Shown here in pieces: positions 1-6,160 of a stretch of DNA of 7,360 bases. Positions within the stretch are counted from its first letter, which is position 1. Each line of letters starts with the position of its first letter. The notes below the pieces were generated by a model. The model was given only the letters and a program-made list of their open reading frames with translations. It made no database searches and was not told the DNA's origin. The position numbers were made by a program, and so were the translations under genes. This DNA comes from Bacillota bacterium (lineage in GTDB: Bacteria; Bacillota; Clostridia; Christensenellales; Aristaeellaceae): the NCBI GenBank assembly GCA_023409955.1, contig JAEYQQ010000198.1, positions 1 to 7,360 on the forward strand, read 5' to 3'.

Positions 1-170
1 CTGAGGAGCTTGTAGCCATTGCGGATCCTTTGAGCCTTTCCATGGGTTATGTCAACCCCGTCACCGGCATTGTTGAGAAACTGCCTTCTGTGTATGATCC
101 TATAACCATGACGCTGACCTTCAGCACAACCTTCTTCGCGGAGGAAGCTGAAGAGCTGCCAGCAGCATAA
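1..170 (+). CDS. 3' end of an unidentified protein gene (partial)
   Basis: Only the last 55 codons lie in the window; the frame starting at base 3 is open to the TAA at 168-170, and the other two forward frames hit stops within the first 15 bases. The visible tail has hydrophobic, beta-prone segments (SMGYVNPVTG; PITMTLTFSTTFF) and ends in an acidic, alanine-rich tail (AEEAEELPAA). I do not recognise the family. The alternation of T, V, F and L suggests a beta-rich extracellular or structural domain, but that is inference. A strong intrinsic terminator begins 15 bases after the stop, which supports this being a real gene end. Confidence 0.55.
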   Translation, partial: EELVAIADPLSLSMGYVNPVTGIVEKLPSVYDPITMTLTFSTTFFAEEAEELPAA

Positions 171-184
171 TGAATACGAAATGC

Positions 185-217
185 AAAGCCCGGCCCCATG
201 GCCGGGCTTTGGTCTTT
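185..217 (+). terminator. Intrinsic terminator of the upstream partial gene
   Basis: A perfect 11-bp stem (AAAGCCCGGCC at 185-195 pairing with 200-210) closes a CCAT loop. The T run is modest (TTT at 208-210, then GGTCTTT). It lies 15 bases after the stop codon at 170 and before the promoter of the next gene, so it separates two transcription units. Confidence 0.85.
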
Positions 218-237
218 AAAGAAGCATGCATTTTGCG

Positions 238-266
238 TTGAATCCCAATTTGAATCATGCTATGCT
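238..266 (+). promoter_or_regulatory. Sigma-A promoter of the phosphotransferase gene
   Basis: TTGAAT (238-243), a 17-nt spacer and TATGCT (261-266), with a TG at 258-259 that forms an extended -10 (TGCTATGCT). Transcription would start near 273, about 44 nt before the start codon, with GGGAGG at 305-310 as the ribosome binding site. A second TTGAAT at 250-255 has no matching -10 at normal spacing. Confidence 0.6.
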
Positions 267-316
267 ATTGATCATACATTCATCATAGCGGTGCTTGATA
301 AACTGGGAGGCTGTTG

Positions 317-1066
317 ATGACAGACATCATGCCACATGGGAAGCTGATAGGCAAAGGTGCCCAGGCGGATGTATACCTGGTGGATGGTCAGGCGGTGAAG
401 CTGTTCCACCAAAACGCCATGGAGGACGCGGCATTTTATGAGGCGGACCTCCAGCAGAAAATATACAACGCTGGGCTATGTGCCCCCCGGGTATACGGCA
501 TTCACACGGTAAATGGGCGCGCTGCCATTGTGATGGAATATATTCATGGGCCCTCACTGGGCAGTTTGATGAAAGCCGATGGCAGCCGGGCGGCGGAATA
601 CCTTTTGCAGGCGGCCAGGCTCCAGGCTCAAATGCATCAGGCTCATGTTAAGGGGCTTCCCTCCCAGTGGGATAGGCTGAACCAGCGGATTTTGGCAGCA
701 TCCCTACTGCTAAAGGAGTTAAAGGACCGTCTGGTTGACCGCTTACAGATGCTGGTCATAGGCAGCGTTGTATGCCATGGGGATTTCCACCCCTATAACA
801 TTCTTCAAACGGATCAGGGGCTTGTGGTCATCGACTGGGTGGATGCCACCCTGGGCAGTCCCATGGCGGATGTCTGCCGCACGTATCTGTTATACCTTAT
901 CCACAGCTCGGAAGCAGCGGAATTGTATTTGCAGTACTACTGCCAGGCAGCGGGCATTGAAAGGGAAGCGGTGCTACAGTGGCTTCCCATTGTAGCCGGG
1001 GCTAGGCTATCTGAGCAGGGCCGAGGGGATGATACGGCGATGCTTTTGCGTCTGGCAGAAGGTTAA
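317..1066 (+). CDS. APH/choline-kinase family phosphotransferase
   Basis: A 249-residue protein with a kinase-like fold, predicted to transfer phosphate from a nucleotide to the hydroxyl of a small molecule in the cytosol. Residues 12-20 (GKGAQADVY) form a degenerate glycine-rich nucleotide loop and K28 (AVKLF) fits the phosphate-binding lysine. H154-G-D-F-H-P-Y-N161 is the catalytic loop with D156 as the base, and V-I-D173-W-V-D is the metal-binding DFG equivalent. The length is near the usual 250-300. ATG at 317 is chosen because GGGAGG (305-310) lies 6 nt before it; a TTG at 314 is also in frame. The family includes aminoglycoside, choline, fructosamine and other kinases. Substrate cannot be read from the sequence, and neighbours give no clue, since the gene is a single transcription unit with its own promoter. 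It should not be called a resistance gene on this evidence. Confidence 0.88.
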   Translation: MTDIMPHGKLIGKGAQADVYLVDGQAVKLFHQNAMEDAAFYEADLQQKIYNAGLCAPRVYGIHTVNGRAAIVMEYIHGPSLGSLMKADGSRAAEYLLQAARLQAQMHQAHVKGLPSQWDRLNQRILAASLLLKELKDRLVDRLQMLVIGSVVCHGDFHPYNILQTDQGLVVIDWVDATLGSPMADVCRTYLLYLIHSSEAAELYLQYYCQAAGIEREAVLQWLPIVAGARLSEQGRGDDTAMLLRLAEG

Positions 1067-1089
1067 ATTATATAGAACAGATAAATAAA

Positions 1090-1128
1090 GAGCACCAGGA
1101 CACACTGTTATAGCTGTGCCTGATGCTC
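1090..1128. terminator. Bidirectional terminator between convergent genes
   Basis: An imperfect hairpin pairs GAGCA (1090-1094) with TGCTC (1124-1128), then CAGG with CCTG and CACA with TGTG, with one mismatch and one bulge. On the minus strand it is followed by a T-rich run (CTTTATTTAT), so it best serves the ktr operon ending at 1146. On the + strand it follows the phosphotransferase stop by 23 nt but has only a weak T run. Confidence 0.65.
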
Positions 1129-1145
1129 ATTTGCATATATTCTCC

Positions 1146-1796
1146 TTATGCCCTGCTCAGTAGCTTGCCTACATCCCTTTTGTTGCCGGCGATGATCAAA
1201 TGCTCACCTTCCGTAAATACATGACCGGCTTCCGGCGCCTTTGAAAGCTCACCCCGGCCCTTAATGCCCAGGATGCCCACCTTGTATTCGGTGCGGACGG
1301 CCACCTCCCGTATGGTTTTGCTGATCCAGCTTTTTAAGGGCGTCATTTCGGCAATGCAGTAATCCTCGGCCCATTCGATATAGTCAAAGGCGTGGCCTGC
1401 GCTGTACTTGATGGCGGCACGGTTGGCAACCTCCTTCTCGGGATAGATCACCTCATCCGCACCATTTCGCAAAAGGAACTTGGCGTGTATATCCCGGTCC
1501 GCCTTGGAGATAACCCGGGCTGCCCCCATATCCTTCAATAGGGATGTGATCTCTAGGGAGGATTGAAAATGGTTGCCGATGCACACAAAGCAGATGTCAA
1601 AATTCCGCACCCCCAGGGTTTCCAGCACGCGCTCATCGGTACAGTCGCCAATCTGGGCGGATGTTACCAGGGGCGCCAGGGCATCAACCTTGGCTTCATC
1701 GGTATCCACCACCATCACTTCATCCCGAAGCTCGGCAAATTTCATGGCCAGGTGGCGACCAAAGCGCCCAAGGCCGATAATCAAAACAGATTTCAT
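1146..1796 (-). CDS. ktrA: KtrA/TrkA-type RCK regulatory subunit of K+ uptake
   Basis: A 216-residue cytosolic regulator that forms a ring on the membrane subunit KtrB and gates K+ uptake in response to bound nucleotide. The N-terminal RCK_N Rossmann domain shows the dinucleotide motif G8-L-G-R-F-G13 after a hydrophobic strand, the acidic residue closing strand 2 (VVD31), and the G50-D-C-T-D motif. From about residue 138 to the end is the RCK_C (TrkA-C) domain, which in relatives binds c-di-AMP or other ligands. Length matches KtrA/KtrC (about 220), unlike the duplicated TrkA of enterobacteria. ATG at 1796-1794 follows AAGGAGG by a few nt. It is the last gene of the operon; the ktrB stop is embedded in its ribosome binding site, implying coupled translation. 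The choice of the name ktrA over ktrC or trkA is by family only. Confidence 0.93.
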   Translation of the reverse strand: MKSVLIIGLGRFGRHLAMKFAELRDEVMVVDTDEAKVDALAPLVTSAQIGDCTDERVLETLGVRNFDICFVCIGNHFQSSLEITSLLKDMGAARVISKADRDIHAKFLLRNGADEVIYPEKEVANRAAIKYSAGHAFDYIEWAEDYCIAEMTPLKSWISKTIREVAVRTEYKVGILGIKGRGELSKAPEAGHVFTEGEHLIIAGNKRDVGKLLSRA

Positions 1797-1800
1797 ACCC

Positions 1801-1811
1801 TTTCCTCCTTA
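1801..1811 (-). promoter_or_regulatory. ktrA ribosome binding site overlapping the ktrB stop codon
   Basis: On the minus strand the ktrB stop TAA (1811-1809) runs directly into AGGAGG, reading TAAGGAGGAAA, followed by GGGT and the ktrA ATG. Ribosomes ending ktrB would be positioned to start ktrA, a common way to keep subunit ratios fixed. Confidence 0.85.
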
Positions 1812-3158
1812 TCCTACGATTACTCTATCAGCAGGTTTCTTGGTGTTGAGCCCGATGCGTTGATGGGTGAAGGCCATCAGCACCGATATGGCGCCAACCC
1901 GGCCCAGATACACCAGCAGGGAGATAATCAACCGGGCTGCAGGGTTCAGGCTTGGGGTTATGCCTACCGTAAGCCCCACGGTGCTCAGGGCAGAGACCAC
2001 CTCAAATACCACATCCTCCATGACAAATGGCTGCATGGCTACGATAACCATTACCGACAGCAGCGCCACCAGAATATACACGGTTACGATGGTGAAGGCC
2101 TTTCGGGTGATGCCGGACTCCAGCCGCCTGCCCATATAATTCACATCCTCCTGGCTGCGGATGAAGGAAAACGCCGCCATTACCAACACCAGCACCGTGG
2201 TGGTCTTCATGCCTCCTGCCGTGGAGCCGGGGCTGCCGCCGATGGCCATGAGCAAAGTGAGCAGCAGCTTGCCCCCGCCGGTTAGGTTGGCCATGCTGAC
2301 CGTGTTAAAGCCTGCGGTGCGGGGGGTCACCGACTGAAAGAAGCTGGCCAGAATCCTTGTACCAAGCGGAAGGCCTTGCAAGGTGTTGTTCCGCTCCAGG
2401 TAAAAGAACAGGGCTGCGCCGCCGAAGATCAGCACTGCAGTGAAGACCAGCACCGCTTTGGAGTGCAAGTTCAGGCGGGAGAACCGGAAACGCTTGACAT
2501 ATAAATCCTCCCAAACCACAAAGCCCAGACCGCCAATTGCAATCAGTGCCATGATGACCACATTTACTACCACGTCGCCCTGATAGGGCACCAGGGAGGA
2601 ATACGGGCCAAACTTGCCCATAATGTCAAAGCCTGCGTTGCAAAAGGCGGAGATGGAATGGAAAACGCCATAGTATACGCCAGTGGCAAAGCCCATATCG
2701 GGGATAAAGCGGGCCGCCAGCAGGATGGTACCAATGCCCTCCAGCACAGCAGTACCAATGAGCACATGCCTGAGTATGCGCACAATGCCCCCCACCTGCG
2801 TTGTGCCAATGGATTCCTTCATGATTCCACGTTCCATCAGGCCGATTTTGCGGCCCATGAACATAGAGAACATGGTGGCTACCGTCATAAAGCCCAGGCC
2901 GCCGATTTGTATCAGCGAGAGGATAACGATCTGGCCAAAGAGGGTGAACTGGGTGTAGGTGTCATACACGATCAGCCCCGTGACGCAGGTGGCAGAGGAG
3001 GCTGTGAAGATGGCATCAATCCAGGGGATGGATACGTGGTTTCTGGAGGCAAAGGGCAGGCGCAAAAGTGCCGCACCTAGGAGGATCACCAGTAAAAAAC
3101 CTATGGCCAGCACCTGGCCTTCGTTGATTTTCCGCCTGTCAAGCCCGGGGATAGACAT
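1809..3158 (-). CDS. ktrB: KtrB/TrkH-type K+ translocating membrane subunit
   Basis: A 449-residue integral membrane protein of the TrkH/KtrB superfamily that moves K+ (often with Na+) into the cell. It carries the four pore-loop repeats expected, each with a filter glycine: TCVTGL (57-62, G61), FCNAGF (172-177, G176), RTAGFNT (280-286, G283) and STVGLTVG (392-399, G395). The GGSPGSTAGGMKT stretch (307-319) is the flexible intramembrane gate loop of the third repeat, and LGRVGAIS (418-425) is the conserved final-helix motif. The length matches KtrB (about 450). ATG at 3158-3156 has a weak GGAG 10 nt upstream and lies 20 nt inside the preceding gene, so it is probably translated by coupling. 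The partner regulator follows directly. No missing key residue was seen. Confidence 0.95.
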   Translation of the reverse strand: MSIPGLDRRKINEGQVLAIGFLLVILLGAALLRLPFASRNHVSIPWIDAIFTASSATCVTGLIVYDTYTQFTLFGQIVILSLIQIGGLGFMTVATMFSMFMGRKIGLMERGIMKESIGTTQVGGIVRILRHVLIGTAVLEGIGTILLAARFIPDMGFATGVYYGVFHSISAFCNAGFDIMGKFGPYSSLVPYQGDVVVNVVIMALIAIGGLGFVVWEDLYVKRFRFSRLNLHSKAVLVFTAVLIFGGAALFFYLERNNTLQGLPLGTRILASFFQSVTPRTAGFNTVSMANLTGGGKLLLTLLMAIGGSPGSTAGGMKTTTVLVLVMAAFSFIRSQEDVNYMGRRLESGITRKAFTIVTVYILVALLSVMVIVAMQPFVMEDVVFEVVSALSTVGLTVGITPSLNPAARLIISLLVYLGRVGAISVLMAFTHQRIGLNTKKPADRVIVG

Positions 3159-3591
3159 GTTTCAACAACTCCATAACTTCCTGATCCCCTGTAGGGGGGA
3201 GGATATAGTCGATGCCTGCTTCCTTGAACACAGGCAGGTACATGGTGTCGGATAGCTTGGCGGCTGTTATAACGCCGCTATGCTGCCGCCTGGCGGCGGC
3301 GCAGATGATCAGGTTGTCGGTATCGCATTTGGAAAGCGCCAGTACCAGATAAAGGGCTTGATTCCCTGGCAGTACAGGCAAATCTACCGTTTCATAGCTT
3401 TGCCTGGCAGATGACAGCCATGCTGCTGCGGCGGCTATGTCATCCTCCTGACCCAGCAATAATGCTGTGGCTTCAGCTGCCGGGGCAAATTCATCCATTT
3501 GGCGAAACAGCATGCGGTCCAGGCCATCCATACCCAGATACCCGCACACCAGTGCTATTGCAAATAGCAGCACCAGCACCCATGCGGGCAT
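3139..3591 (-). CDS. Membrane-anchored protein with a degenerate RCK_N-like domain, first gene of the ktr operon
   Basis: A 150-residue protein with one N-terminal membrane helix (about residues 3-20, WVLVLLFAIALV) and a soluble part that I read as a decayed TrkA-N Rossmann domain. A strand at 43-46 (ALLL) runs into G47-QEDDI where KtrA has GLGRFG, so the nucleotide-binding glycines are absent. TVD70 matches the strand-2 acidic end. LVLALSKCDTDNLIICAAARRQ (82-103) resembles the RCK_N stretch that follows the 'can be seen as' strand 4, and the segment from VITAAK to GIDYILPP (107-133) resembles the RCK_N end, where relatives read ARV-(N/D)-P...LGAD-VISP. There is no RCK_C. It starts at ATG 3591 after an excellent SD (GGAGGTGAT) and overlaps ktrB by 20 nt. 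I infer an accessory or assembly factor of the Ktr complex; the protein is not one I recognise by name. Confidence 0.85.
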   Translation of the reverse strand: MPAWVLVLLFAIALVCGYLGMDGLDRMLFRQMDEFAPAAEATALLLGQEDDIAAAAAWLSSARQSYETVDLPVLPGNQALYLVLALSKCDTDNLIICAAARRQHSGVITAAKLSDTMYLPVFKEAGIDYILPPTGDQEVMELLKHVYPRA

Positions 3592-3594
3592 AAA

Positions 3595-3603
3595 ATCACC
3601 TCC
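3595..3603 (-). promoter_or_regulatory. Strong ribosome binding site of the first ktr operon gene
   Basis: GGAGGTGAT on the minus strand is fully complementary to the 16S rRNA 3' end, 7 nt from the GGAGG core to the ATG at 3591. It is the strongest SD in the operon and fixes the start of the first gene. Confidence 0.85.
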
Positions 3604-3667
3604 GGAACATAGTATACAGGCCTTAGTATAAATTTGGGGTATAAAGACAAGGCCCTGGTATTAAGAT

Positions 3668-3697
3668 TGTATAAAGATATTGCATAAGGCTTGTCTA
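3668..3697 (-). promoter_or_regulatory. Candidate promoter of the ktr operon
   Basis: On the minus strand TAGACA (3697-3692), an 18-nt spacer and TATACA (3673-3668). The -35 is a 5/6 match and the -10 a 4/6 match. It gives a leader of about 70 nt before ATG 3591. Other TATACT boxes at 3630-3625 and 3616-3611 lack a -35 at normal spacing. Confidence 0.4.
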
Positions 3698-3718
3698 TAG
3701 ACCATTGGTTTCGCTTTG

Positions 3719-3747
3719 TTGACAGGCGTATTGGAAAGCAATATACT
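3719..3747 (+). promoter_or_regulatory. Near-consensus sigma-A promoter of the VOC gene
   Basis: TTGACA (3719-3724), a 17-nt spacer, then TATACT (3742-3747). This is the best promoter in the window. Predicted transcription starts near 3754, which rules out any coding start upstream of it and leaves a leader of about 79 nt. It points away from the ktr operon, making the 3592-3830 gap a divergent control region. Confidence 0.8.
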
Positions 3748-3832
3748 TTTTTGTAGCTTGGGTGACGTGGTGTTCTCAAAATGCCAAAGGAGACAGGCGC
3801 GCATAGCCGGCCTTTTTGAAAAGGAGTTTATG

Positions 3833-4219
3833 ATGGGGAATCGTTTGGGATGCTTAAAATTTGACAAGGTGGTACTGGATTGCCTGGACCCGCAAGCACT
3901 GGCGGCGTTTTACATGGCGCTTTTGGGCTGGCAAAAGGGCTATGACCAGGATGGATTTGTGATCATTGGCTCTGCAGACAGCAATGTGGACATTGCCTTT
4001 CAACGGAATGAGGATTATGTGCAGCCTGCATGGCCTGAGGTCCCTGGTGCTCAGCAGCAGATGCTGCACCTGGATTTTGCAGTGACGCCTGAGGAGCACC
4101 AAAACATGGTGCAGCATGCCATTGCTTGCGGGGCTACGATGGCGGCGCAGCAGTATTCTGATCACTGGACCGTGATGCTGGACCCGGCGGGGCATCCCTT
4201 TTGCATTGATGCGATGTAA
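3833..4219 (+). CDS. VOC (glyoxalase/bleomycin-resistance fold) family protein
   Basis: A 128-residue, single-domain protein with the paired beta-alpha-beta-beta-beta modules of the vicinal oxygen chelate superfamily. The first module shows VVLDCLDPQALAAFYMALLGW (13-33, the classic 'DP..LA.FY..LLG' helix) and the strand VDIAFQR. The second shows LHLDFAV (78-84), a helix with HAIACGAT (95-102), and the closing strand with LDPAGHPFCI (116-125). It is most like the Glyoxalase_6-type VOC proteins, many of which have no known substrate and may not bind metal; no specific reaction can be assigned. Two ATGs are adjacent (3830 and 3833). The second is preferred because AAGGAG (3821-3826) sits 6 nt before it rather than 3. 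It is a single-gene unit driven by the promoter at 3719-3747 and ended by the hairpins after 4244. Confidence 0.87.
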   Translation: MGNRLGCLKFDKVVLDCLDPQALAAFYMALLGWQKGYDQDGFVIIGSADSNVDIAFQRNEDYVQPAWPEVPGAQQQMLHLDFAVTPEEHQNMVQHAIACGATMAAQQYSDHWTVMLDPAGHPFCIDAM

Positions 4220-4235
4220 GGGGGGATGTGGCTTT

Positions 4236-4265
4236 AAAAAAAAGGAGCGGCGAAATTGCTGCTCC
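4236..4265 (-). terminator. Leftward-facing terminator at the left end of the element
   Basis: The stem GGAGCGGC/GCTGCTCC (one G-T wobble) with loop GAAATT is followed by T8 when read on the minus strand. On the + strand it has no T run. No minus-strand gene in the neighbourhood needs it, which suggests it belongs to the element rather than to a gene. Confidence 0.55.
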
Positions 4266-4273
4266 CCAACGTG

Positions 4274-4302
4274 TCAAAAAAGTGGCGCTGCCACTTTTTT
4301 GA
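4274..4302. terminator. Symmetric bidirectional terminator hairpin
   Basis: A perfect 13-bp stem, TCAAAAAAGTGGC (4274-4286) with its complement at 4290-4302, and a GCT loop. Read either way it is a GTGGC/GCCAC core followed by T6, so it can stop transcription in both directions. It is the likely terminator of the VOC gene, 55 nt after its stop. Confidence 0.75.
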
Positions 4303-4476
4303 GTTTTTCCCTCGCTGCACTGCATCAAGGCTGTGCCTTTGTGCGGCCGTTTGCTCGGGCAAGGAAGGAACTTTTTAAAAATTCCTGCGCAAACCACCGC
4401 ACATGTCGCTGGTTTGCGATCTGAAATCGGAGGGTTTCGGCCCTCCAATACCTCCCCGGGGGTTTTTACAGCCTAA

Positions 4477-4506
4477 GGAGCAGCAAAATTGCTGCTCCCT
4501 TTTTTA
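4477..4506 (+). terminator. Rightward-facing terminator at the right end of the element
   Basis: A 10-bp stem (GGAGCAGCAA at 4477-4486 with 4489-4498), a 2-nt nominal loop that would open to AAAATT, then CTTTTTT. It is a textbook intrinsic terminator and the near-twin of the 4244-4265 hairpin. It shields the downstream gene at 4679 from readthrough. Confidence 0.75.
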
Positions 4507-4678
4507 ATGCCTGTATCAAATTTAAATAATAATTGTAACACTTACAGGGCAAAGTGGATTCAATTGGTAATTTTGCTCGTTGATTGATCAGATAAATTGC
4601 GATCATTGTTGTATCCCAGCTACGTAATCAATGTACGACCGAAACCCTCGCAGATACAGCATTGGAAAGGAGATACCC

Positions 4679-5893
4679 ATGATGACCAAGCAAATGCAAA
4701 GAGCCCTTGCCGCACTGCTGCTCATCACGCTGCTTGCTGCCTGCGCCGGCGCCTTGGCAGAAAGCAGGAACTGGCAGCTCAGTGAAGATGATGCAGCCAT
4801 CAATTACGACATCACAAACTATGATGCCGAGCTTCCGGCAGAGCTGAAAAGCGCCTTGGCAGGATCCCGCTTTCGTGACTGGCAATGCATGAAGGGGATC
4901 ATGCTTAAGGAGCTGAAAAAGGGTACAAGCTTGATGTTTCGGTGCACCGCATTGATGACTGTGCAAAAGGATGAGCAAACCATGCTGCTACAGTTTGCCA
5001 GCGTGGACGGGAAGTCCTGGAAGGTGCAGCCGGCAGGCGAGGAAAAAGCGCTGCTGCCGGGGCGGGAGTACGCCTTTGATTGCGTGCTTGACAAGTTTCC
5101 CCTGGTTGAAATCGTTTATCCCATGGAGGGAGGCGGCAGGGAGGTCTTTGCGTTCTCCCTTTGTCTGTATAACACAGATTTTGTTTTGCTGCAGAGCTAT
5201 TGCAGGGAAAACCAGGATGGCAGTATGCTTACCATCAGCGGCAAGCAGGGTTTCTTTTCTTTGGTAGGAAAAACGCCAGCAGGTGAAATAGAGGCCACAG
5301 ACGACCTGAAATACCCATTTCCTAACAGCATGGAAGCCTTGGACGCCGCCGGCTTTCCCAAGACAGTGGAGGATGTGAAGGCTTACATTGCTGCTAACCC
5401 GCAGCCCTTGGCGGAAGGCTACAGCATGCTGGGCAATACCAACATGCGGGCGAAGACCTCCTCCAAATCAGACAAGCTTGGTGCCTACAGCCTTGGCACC
5501 CTGGCTAAGGTTCTGGAAAAAAAGCGGGGAACCACGCACCCATGGTACAAGGTGCAGGTGGGGCAGACGGTGGGGTATATCAGCGAGCCCTACCTGGCCC
5601 CACAGACGGGCATGTCCATTCCCCAATTTTTCTTGGGATCGCCCCTGCCGGTGGGGCGGCTGAAGAAGGATGCCGATTTGATGGCTTATGCCAAAAGCCG
5701 TTCGGATACTGTGGGAAAGCTCACAGCAGGTACGGCGTTTTATGTACTGGCCGATTGCGGGGATTGGCTGCATGTGTGCATCCCCCAAGGGGAGCTGGGG
5801 TACTGGATGGATGTAAACGGAACCTTTGGCTATCTGCTCAAAAAGGATGTCCTGCAGGCGGATTCACCGCTGCGATTGAAGTTTTTGCAGTGA
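4679..5893 (+). CDS. Exported or lipid-anchored protein with two C-terminal SH3-like domains
   Basis: A 404-residue surface protein. The N-terminus has a short positive region (K4, R8), a hydrophobic core (ALAALLLITLL) and then L19-A-A-C22, a plausible lipobox, closely followed by A-L-A27, a plausible signal peptidase I site. Residues 28-245 are a domain I do not recognise, with hydrophobic beta stretches and a short sequence (SMEALDAAGFPKTVEDVKAYIA, about 219-240, cited here in two parts: SMEALDAAGFPK and TVEDVKAYIA). Residues 252-307 form an SH3b (SH3_3) domain: TNMRAKTSSKSDKLG, LGTLAKVLEKK, WYKVQVG, VGYISEPYL. Residues 325-392 look like a second, diverged one (SRSDTVGKLTAGTAFYVL, WLHVCI, GYLLKKDVL). 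Such domains usually bind cell-wall peptides, so a cell-wall role is inferred. ATG 4679 follows AAGGAG (4667-4672) by 6 nt; a second ATG follows at 4682. No convincing promoter was found in 4507-4666. It is a single-gene unit. Confidence 0.85.
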   Translation: MMTKQMQRALAALLLITLLAACAGALAESRNWQLSEDDAAINYDITNYDAELPAELKSALAGSRFRDWQCMKGIMLKELKKGTSLMFRCTALMTVQKDEQTMLLQFASVDGKSWKVQPAGEEKALLPGREYAFDCVLDKFPLVEIVYPMEGGGREVFAFSLCLYNTDFVLLQSYCRENQDGSMLTISGKQGFFSLVGKTPAGEIEATDDLKYPFPNSMEALDAAGFPKTVEDVKAYIAANPQPLAEGYSMLGNTNMRAKTSSKSDKLGAYSLGTLAKVLEKKRGTTHPWYKVQVGQTVGYISEPYLAPQTGMSIPQFFLGSPLPVGRLKKDADLMAYAKSRSDTVGKLTAGTAFYVLADCGDWLHVCIPQGELGYWMDVNGTFGYLLKKDVLQADSPLRLKFLQ

Positions 5894-5911
5894 AGTATCG
5901 ATAATCGTTTG

Positions 5912-5941
5912 AAGGGAAGCCCGCTGGGGGGCTTCCCTTTT
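5912..5941 (+). terminator. Intrinsic terminator of the SH3-domain protein gene
   Basis: An 11-bp perfect stem (AAGGGAAGCCC at 5912-5922 with GGGCTTCCCTT at 5929-5939), loop GCTGGG, and TTTT. It starts 18 nt after the stop codon at 5893. Confidence 0.88.
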
Positions 5942-6061
5942 GCGATTCCATGAGTGGAAAACAGATATTGTATGGCAGGATGGGCTCAATAAAGACACTG
6001 AGCTATGCATTATACCGCGGGTTAGAGTAAAAGATTACCTGTGTGGATGCATAACAGGCGG

Positions 6062-6160
6062 GCGATGGGTCATCGCCCCTACGAAGATTGTGTTTGTGTG
6101 TCTGTATTCAGTGTAGAAGTCATTGGAGCGCTTGAGGTTTTTCGGTTGCATACCGTAAAG
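6062..6160 (+). repeat. Repeat unit 1 (99 nt)
   Basis: Begins GCGATGGGTCATCGCCCC and ends GCATACCGTAAAG. It includes a T/G-rich stretch (TTGTGTTTGTGTGTCTG) and the block AGTGTAGAAGTCATTGGAGC shared by units 1-3 (the last base of which varies in context). Confidence 0.85.

Larger units (their letters stand above)
4236..4506. mobile_element. MITE-like, hairpin-rich non-coding element with terminator ends
   Basis: A 271-bp stretch with no credible gene. The left end is A8 (4236-4243) plus a palindromic hairpin (4244-4265). The right end is a hairpin (4477-4498) plus CTTTTTT. The two 22-nt palindromes differ at only two positions, so the element has inverted ends of about 30 bp. Between them are a perfect 13-bp hairpin (4274-4302), an imperfect palindrome around TTTTTAAAAA (4366-4386), a 9-bp stem CGCAAACCA/TGGTTTGCG (4388-4396 with 4410-4418) and a 6-bp stem GGAGGG/CCCTCC (4429-4446). 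Frames of 72 codons (+) and 104 codons (-) cross it but have no ribosome binding site. I infer a dispersed intergenic repeat; no target-site duplication was identified and no transposase is present. Confidence 0.5.

Noticed and set aside
1563..2285. 240-codon + strand reading frame opposite ktrA and ktrB
   Set aside because: It is rich in His, Gln and Gly, has no ribosome binding site, and lies antisense to two well-supported genes. It is a by-product of their codon use.
3592..3720. c-di-AMP (ydaO-type) or other riboswitch upstream of the ktr operon
   Set aside because: The leader is short and AT-rich. I could not find the extended conserved core or stem arrangement of that riboswitch class, nor a terminator before the first gene.
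3716..3832. Upstream extension of the VOC protein to 3716
   Set aside because: The frame is open but begins upstream of a near-consensus promoter and lacks a ribosome binding site. The SD at 3821-3826 fixes the start at 3833 or 3830.
4206..4448. 72-codon (+) and 104-codon (-) frames across the hairpin element
   Set aside because: Neither has a ribosome binding site or recognisable domain. They start inside the VOC gene and cross several terminator hairpins, so they are not credible genes.
4507..4666. Promoter for the SH3-domain protein gene
   Set aside because: Several weak -35-like boxes (TTGTAA, TTGGTA, TTGATT) occur, but none has an acceptable -10 at 16-18 nt, so none is listed.
4631..4678. 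Extension of the SH3-domain protein to ATG 4631
   Set aside because: It would add 16 residues before a normal signal peptide and has no ribosome binding site, whereas AAGGAG precedes 4679 at the right distance.
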